Positions 50,246 through 64,000 of a stretch of DNA of 64,000 nucleotides are shown here, piece after piece (position 1 is the stretch's first letter; every line of letters begins with the position of its first letter). Source of the DNA: Flaccisagitta enflata. Lineage: Eukaryota; Chaetognatha; Sagittoidea; Aphragmophora. The DNA is taken from positions 3,968,001-4,032,000 of the forward strand of contig OZ231128.1 in assembly GCA_965153355.1 (NCBI GenBank), in the 5' to 3' direction. The notes under the pieces are model-generated. The model was not told where the DNA came from, made no database searches, and saw only the letters and a list, made by a program, of their open reading frames with translations. Position numbers and translations under genes: made by a program.

Positions 50246-50513
50246 TCGTACATCCTCTGTGATTCTTGTTCATACAAATTGGTTTTCTATGCCTTGTCCA
50301 AGGGGATACAGTTTCTGTCTAAAGAGGTCAGATTCAGAAGCAACGAATCCAAATAGAGTCCATTCGCTCGATAAACCATCCGATGACCCCCCCTCCATTT
50401 CCTTTGAAGTACTTCCTTCCTCTTTCTCTGTCTGTCTAAATCTGTGTGTCATTGACTCAATGTATTATGTATTTGTCTGTGCGTGACTGTGTGTGACTGT
50501 GTGCATAAGTGTG

Positions 50514-50870
<357 letters not shown>

Positions 50871-51506
50871 CATGTGTGTCTGTGCAACTTCTAAAAGCTA
50901 ACATTAGTCACCTGGCAACCCTTTGCTTCATTTTTTTTTTACAATACTGAAATTCGCCCATAAGAGATAGAATTTATCATACTAGCTATTTAACTTCGTT
51001 TACGGGCTTGTTTCAACGCTGACTGAATGAAGAACGTAATCTTTTAATGTTATGGTATGTTATGCTATGTATATATGAAGTAGAGTGACAATAGGAACCA
51101 AAACTTTTTTTTATTTCAAGGCAATATCTGAGAGCATCGTCTTCTGATCTGATTTGGCGGGAGAAAAAGAAACAAAATGTTTAACGTTCGCACAAAAGTC
51201 ACATCATCACTCATTGACACTTTTCTATAAACGTACTATGAATAATATGTTAATTGATATGATGAATTGATAATCAATATGATAATTTATATTTTCATAT
51301 ACCCTGTCATCAATGACAACTGTTAGTTACAGTGTAACGAAAGAAACCTTTATTGTGCATGAAGTATTTATATTGAAGAATTCCGCTTTGTATCCTCTTA
51401 AAGCACATGATCAAAATTTCAAAGCACTGGCTCAAGTTGTTGGGTTTCTACATGATTTTCAAATTTGGCAAGATTTCTCTCGAAAACATCATTTTTAAGT
51501 AATTCT
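50871..51506. other. No gene seen
   Basis: AT-rich single-copy DNA with a ~60 bp TGAATTGATAATCAATATGA self-complementary stretch near 51,265-51,285. A 61-codon frame at 51,313 is not recognisable. Confidence 0.5.
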
Positions 51507-51688
51507 TAGTCGCGTGCACGCAACTCTAAAACCTGCTTGGTCGGTTGGTCGGTCGGTCGGTTGGTTGGTTGGTTGGTCACATTTTATTTCTTTGACCTCA
51601 CTGCTCCTGCCCAAATGGTCTGATAACCTCAAATATGGCCCCTACTCACCCGCACGCGACTTCGGTAGCCATGTATCCAGCCTTGTTC
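51507..51688 (+). mobile_element. Family A short interspersed element
   Basis: TTAGTCGCGTGCACGCAACT (palindrome with one mismatch), CTAAAACCTGCTTGGTC, a (GGTC/GGTT)n tract, TGCTCCTGCCCAAATGG, CACCCGCACGCGACTTCGG and GTATCCAGCCTTGTTC. Same order and length as 4,089-4,276, so it is an independent copy outside the block duplication. Confidence 0.65.
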
Positions 51689-52058
51689 ATGTAAAAACTG
51701 TTCTAAATTCATGCAAATTGAATAAAAATGACCAGATTTGTCAAGAATACTTGTTGATATATCAATTTTTTTGCATTTTTCAAAAAAAAAAATCGATTCC
51801 AGAGAGGTGTTGCACTTTTTTTCTTTTTGGTCAAGAGTTACAGTTAGAGGTATGAAACTATATTCCCTCAAAGCTCTTGCCCATCAGCTTTTAGAAAAAC
51901 CAAGATAGTGCAGCAGGAAATGACCCTCCATCTGTGGTCCTCATTGCTCCCATCGTACTGTAACTAAATTGAAAACAAAACTCGAGTGCTTCCTTTTCCG
52001 CGTTCTTTTGACGGTAGTGAAGGGGTAGCTACTACACAGTTTTTCGGTTACTGTGTGC

Positions 52059-52094
52059 CTTTGGTTGTTGTTGCTGTTGTTGTTATTGTTTTGG

Positions 52095-52156
<62 letters not shown>
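52059..52156. repeat. (TTG)n tract downstream of the TMEM53-like gene
   Basis: About 30 TTG triplets, i.e. (CAA)n on the gene's strand, starting about 40 bases past its stop codon and therefore probably in its 3' UTR. No AATAAA is visible nearby on the minus strand. Confidence 0.9.
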
Positions 52157-52193
52157 CATGGACCATGGCCTAGTTGCCCTCGACATAGTTTCT

Positions 52194-57670
<5,477 letters not shown>

Positions 57671-57672
57671 CT

Positions 57673-57704
<32 letters not shown>

Positions 57705-58354
57705 CGTTTAAAGCCGTTTGTTTGCCAAACACTTTACTACATCGCTTATTGAGCGGTTTTCCATTTGCCCATTGGATAAAATGTTTGTTGTTTTTTTTTC
57801 TGTGTGTCGGATAAAAAAAAGACATGAAAAAAAAATCCACAATTTTCCAATGCGATTTTGTTTTTTGTTTTTTCGGTTTTTACTCTGTTTTCTAATGTTT
57901 ATATTGACTGATGTCACGCTTAGCCGACCTTGGACGGGATGAAATTCATCAATTTCAAATGTTTGAAAATTAAACAAAACCATACATCATCATGTAGCTT
58001 TCCAATTTTTACATATGAATCCATTCTTGGATTTTCTTAAGTAAGCTCATTTTTCATGCAAATTGGGCTTAAATAGATATTGTTGGCAATTTTATTACAC
58101 GAAAATTTAGCTAACTACAATCAAGAAATCAATATGACAGTAAAATTCTTATTGATAACGTTCAAGCAAACATGCGTGATCATGTTTTGAAGTTTTTTTT
58201 TATTTTTTTATTTTTTTTTTAAAAATCTCAATAAGTACCATTTCTGGCTGGGAAAATTTTTTTTCCCCAAGCTTTTCTTCATGCCAGTGATGAGGAATCT
58301 TTAAAGGAAGCTTCATGCAAAATTTCAACCAGATCGGACAATTATTTTAGAAGT
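57671..58354. other. 5' region of the TMEM53-like gene; otherwise no gene seen
   Basis: Immediately upstream of the ATG, 57,671-57,705 is (GAA)n/poly-A on the minus strand, probably 5' UTR. No clear TATA or initiator can be assigned. 58,190-58,225 is T-rich. The remainder is AT-rich and non-coding, with a CATGCAAAATTTCAACCAGA motif at 58,312 of a kind common in repetitive DNA. Confidence 0.5.
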
Positions 58355-58703
58355 TACCGTATTTTTTCTAATTAGCGCCCCGGGCGCTTTTGAAATTGAA
58401 AAAAGATTTGGTTATTTTACCCTCCAATTAGCAGCCCCTTTTGACTTGTAAGCACTCTTTTTTCATATGTCTTTCACAATGAATGCTTCTGTAGATATCA
58501 GAAATGCAAGATAATATGTGTCAAAGTAACATTTTTTACTTGTTTTTCATTAAAGCCCTGATAAAAAACACTGAAATAATCACAATCCTTCCATTTTCAA
58601 AGATTATTTGTCTTTTCAAATTCTCTCAAACTATTGTTCTGAGGAGCAAAAAGGGGGGGGGGCGTTAATTGGAGGGGGGGCGATAAATGGAAAAAATACG
58701 GTA
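58355..58703. mobile_element. TA-flanked inverted-repeat element with CCGTATTTTTTC ends
   Basis: The left end TACCGTATTTTTTCTAATTA, then GCGCCCC, is mirrored by the right end GGGGGGCGATAAATGG, AAAAAATACGGTA. TA is present at both outer edges. The interior is AT-rich without a reading frame. MITE-like. Elements ending in CCGTATTTTT followed by CGCCCC are common in animal genomes as far as I recall. Confidence 0.7.
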
Positions 58704-61200
<2,497 letters not shown>

Positions 61201-61350
61201 GACATATTTGGTACAGGGATAACTAGTGATGAATAGCAATGAGGCACCCTGACATACGTATTTGGCACAGGGATAACTAGTGATGATTAACAATGAGAAA
61301 GCAAACGCACAGCACAGCACAGCACAGCACAGCACAGCACAGCACAGCAC
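61201..61350. repeat. Two-copy ~50 bp repeat and (AGCAC)n
   Basis: ATTTGGTACAGGGATAACTA...CAATGAG occurs twice (61,205 and 61,260). 61,306-61,350 is nine AGCAC pentamers. Confidence 0.9.
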
Positions 61351-61400
61351 CCAAGATCCAGCTGCTTCAAACAGCAAAACCAATAACCCCAACACGCCCA

Positions 61401-63206
61401 CTTCTCTGTTGGTCATTTAACCTTTTGTCATTGCTCATTCTAGAAAAGAGAGAATTCTCTGTTGGTCATTCAACCCTCTTTTATTGTCGACCCTAGAAGA
61501 GAGAGAATTCCCTGTTGGTAATTCAACCTTTTTTCCATTGTTCATTCTAGAAAAGAGAGAATTCTCTGTTGGTCATTCACCCTTTTTTCATTGTTCATTC
61601 TAGAAGAGAGAGAATTCTCTGTTGGTCATTCAACGTTTTCTATTGTTCATTCTAGAAAAGAGAGAATTCTCTGTTGGTCATTCAACCTTTTTTCATTGTT
61701 CATTCTAGAAAAGAGAGAATTCTCTGTTAGTCATTCCACCTTTTTTCATTGTTCATTCTAGAAAAGAGAGATTCTCTGTTGGTCATTCAACGTTTTCTAT
61801 TGTTCATTCTAGAAAAGAGAGAATTCTCTGTAGGTCATTTAACCTTTTTTTCATTGTTCATTCTAGAAAAAAAGAGAATTCTCTGTTGGTCATTCACCCT
61901 TTTTTCATTGTTCATTCTAGAAAAGAAAGATTTCTCTGTTGGTCATTCAACCCTTTTTTATTGTTGACGATAGAAGAGAAAGAACTCTCTGTTGGTCATT
62001 CAAACTTTTTTATCGTTCATTCTAGAGAGAGTTCTCTGTCGGTCATTGTACCTTTTCTATTGTTTATTCTAGAAAAGATAGAATTCTCTGTAGGTCATTC
62101 CACCTTTTTTCATTGTTCATTCTAGAAAAGAGAGAATTCTCTGTTGGTCATTCAACCTTTTTTCATTGTTCATTCTAGAAAAGAGAGAATTCTCTGTTGG
62201 TCATTCACCCTTTTATCATTATTCATTCTAGAAAAGAGAGAATTCTCTGTTGGTCATTCAACCCTTTTTTATGGTTGACCCTAGAAGAGAAAGAAGTCTC
62301 TTTTGGTCATTCAACCTTTTTTCATTGTTCATTCTAGAAAAGAGAGAATTCTCTGTTGGTCATTCAACCCTTTTTTTATTGTTGACTCTAGAAAAGAAAG
62401 AACTCTCTGTTGGTCATTCAACCTTTTTTTATCATTCATTCTAGAAAAGAGAGAGTTCTCTGTTGGTCATTGTACCTTTTCTATTGTTCATTCTAGAAAA
62501 GAGAGAATTCTCTGTTGGTCATTCAACCCTTTTTTATTGTTGACCCTAGAAGAGAGAGGACTCTCTGTTGGTCATTCAACCTTTTTTATCGTTCATTCTA
62601 GAAAAGAGAGAGAGGTCTCTGTTGGTCATTGTACCTTTTCTTTTATTCATTCTTGAAAAGAGAGAATTCTCTGTAGGTCATTCCAGCTCTTTTCATTCTA
62701 GAAGAGAGAGAATTATCTGTTGGTCATTTAACCACTTTTCATCATTCATTCTAAAAGAGAGAGAATTCTCTGTTGGTCATTCAACCATTTTTTCATTGTT
62801 CATTCTAGAAGAGAGCGAATTCTCTTTTGGTCATTCAATCTTTTTTCCCTTATTCATACTAGAAAAGAGAGAATTCTCTGTTGGCCATTCAACCATTTTT
62901 TATTGTTCATACTAGAAAAGAGAGTATTCTCTGTTGGTCATTCAACCATTTTTCATTGTTCATTCTAGAAAAGAGAGAATTCTCTGTTGGTCATTCAACC
63001 ATTTTTTATTGTTCATTCTAGAAGAGAGAGAATTCTCTGTTGGTCATTCAACCATTTTTTATAGTTCATTCTAGAAGAGAGAGAATTCTCTGTTGGTCAT
63101 TCAACCATTTTTTATAGTTCATTCTAGAAAAGAGAGAATTCTCTGTTGGTCATTCAACCTTTTTTCATTGTTCATTCTAGAAGAGAGAGAATTCTCTGTT
63201 GGTCAT
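61401..63206. repeat. ~34 x 53 bp minisatellite
   Basis: The unit contains CTGTTGGTCATTCAACC, a T-run of 4-7, ATTGTTCATTCTAGAA and AAGAGAGAATTCTCT. Each unit has two palindromes, TTCTAGAA and AGAGAATTCTCT. Units vary by substitutions and 1-3 bp indels. Variants such as ATTGTTGACCCTAGAA recur at intervals, suggesting higher-order duplication within the array. The unit is not a multiple of three and no coding function is implied. Confidence 0.97.
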
Positions 63207-63434
63207 GGCCATTTGCTCCACAAAGCGGGTCATTTCCGAGTGAACTTTCACGGCCCGCCTTTGATGAGTCCATTGCAACGCCTCGGGATTCTCCCGTTTC
63301 CACCAACCTAAAAGAAATGGGAAAGAGAAGAAAGGACATCAAGAAAAGATCGCAAAAGCCTTAGTTACTAGTTGATGGTCAGCGGTAACACCATGCCCTC
63401 TAAGTTGGTGTTTGTAATGATGAAATAAATAGAG

Positions 63435-63816
63435 GGGCAGTGGCCTTGAAGAGACTAATGACCCATGTTTTGGTTCAAGAGAAATGATGGCAAATCCTTC
63501 AGCTTTTAGGTTTGAAATAAAGGTCTTTGGGTTACAACTTGAGCTACAAAGCTGTGATTTTGGGTGAGATCTGAGCTTTGAGGCTAGGATTTGTCTGGTT
63601 GGGTTTTTTTTTTTAAGTTTTTTTGGGCATTAGGGCTTGAATTTTGGCCTGAGGCTAAGATTTGATCCTTACAGCTAGGATTTTAGCCTTGAGGTGTGAG
63701 ATTTGTACAAGACAGAGAGGCAGAAAGGCATAAAGGCAAATAAGTAGGAGCCACATAACAGGAAGGAGAAATTTCCCCACATTCATAGGTCATCGGCCCC
63801 TTTGGAGCCGCTGCCC
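63435..63816. mobile_element. Family B inverted-repeat element
   Basis: Ends GGGCAGTGGCCTTGAAG and CATCGGCCCCTTTGGAGCCG/CTGCCC. The interior has degenerate GAGGCTAGGATTTG/TTGAGGTGTGAGATTTG-type repeats. The conserved outer motif GATGGTCAGCGGTAACACC lies at 63,373. Confidence 0.55.
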
Positions 63817-63946
63817 AAAATGAACCATAGATGTGTAACTGGCATCAATGTTAGAATGATGGCTTAAAATAATCATGTTCAATTGGTTATAAATATAATC
63901 GCAATAGAGCTAGGCCAAGTAGGCCAATAAGGTGCGACGTGTGGAT

Positions 63947-64000
63947 CGTCGAACGAATGCGTTACCCGACAGACCAACCAACCGACCGACCGACCGACGG
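63947..64000. mobile_element. Partial family A-like terminus at the window end
   Basis: GAACGAATGCGTTACCCGAC followed by a (GACC)n-type tract cut by the window edge. It matches the tract layout of family A ends. The hairpin, if present, lies beyond the window. Confidence 0.35.

Noticed and set aside
61205-61290. CAGGGATAACTAG resembling part of a homing-endonuclease (I-SceI) site
   Set aside because: Only about eight bases agree with the 18 bp site. Treated as chance.

Overview
The window looks like repeat-dense nuclear DNA of a eukaryote, probably an animal or a close relative. The evidence is a non-LTR reverse transcriptase of metazoan type, Tc1/mariner-type DNA transposon debris with TA target duplications, a spliced gene with canonical GT-AG borders, and very long dinucleotide and trinucleotide tracts. 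There are no bacterial operons, no CRISPR array and no rRNA or tRNA that I can recognise. Most open frames here are translations of (GA)n, (CAA)n, (GT)n or satellite DNA and are not genes.

Layout. Positions 1-10,611 and 32,440-43,071 are two nearly identical copies of one ~10.6 kb block. They differ mainly in microsatellite length. Between them lies a ~22.0 kb satellite array of about 22 head-to-tail ~980 bp monomers (10,612-32,633). Position 1 is itself inside a satellite monomer, so the pattern array-block-array-block (period ~32.44 kb) probably continues to the left. Each block holds, in order: a satellite 3' tail, an inverted-repeat element with internal AGGCCTGA-type repeats, a 520 bp mariner derivative with 28 bp terminal inverted repeats (TIRs), an element filled with degenerate AAGTACCCT repeats, several microsatellites, a very long (GA)n tract, G-rich minisatellites, an orphan CCAAT-box cluster, a 571 bp fold-back element, and a 5'-truncated non-LTR reverse transcriptase. 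In the first block the reverse transcriptase is cut and joined directly to the satellite. In the second it continues to its own stop.

Positions 43,072-52,000 are single-copy but still repeat-rich: many microsatellites, short interspersed elements ending in the palindrome GTCGCGTGCACGCGAC, and a minus-strand arginine/serine-rich reading frame (46,731-47,553) split by a 503 bp TA-flanked inverted-repeat element. The only convincing cellular gene is on the minus strand at 57,670-52,194. It is a two-exon TMEM53-like (DUF829 family) gene whose ~270-residue core is spread over 954 codons by poly-Asp/Glu, poly-Gln, poly-Ser, Gly-rich and Thr/Pro-rich insertions. Its 2.6 kb intron holds a 9 x 71 bp minisatellite, CT-rich tracts and two inverted-repeat elements. 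From 57,671 to the end there is AT-rich non-coding DNA, a TACCGTATTTTTTC-type inverted-repeat element, two (GA)n tracts, a ~34-copy 53 bp minisatellite and another AGGCCTGA-family element.

The most notable architecture is a reverse transcriptase fragment, a homogenised satellite and a retroelement-like (TTGAAA)-rich tail, all in the same orientation and apparently amplified together at the 32 kb scale. An assembly or haplotype artefact has to be excluded before biological weight is put on the large duplication.
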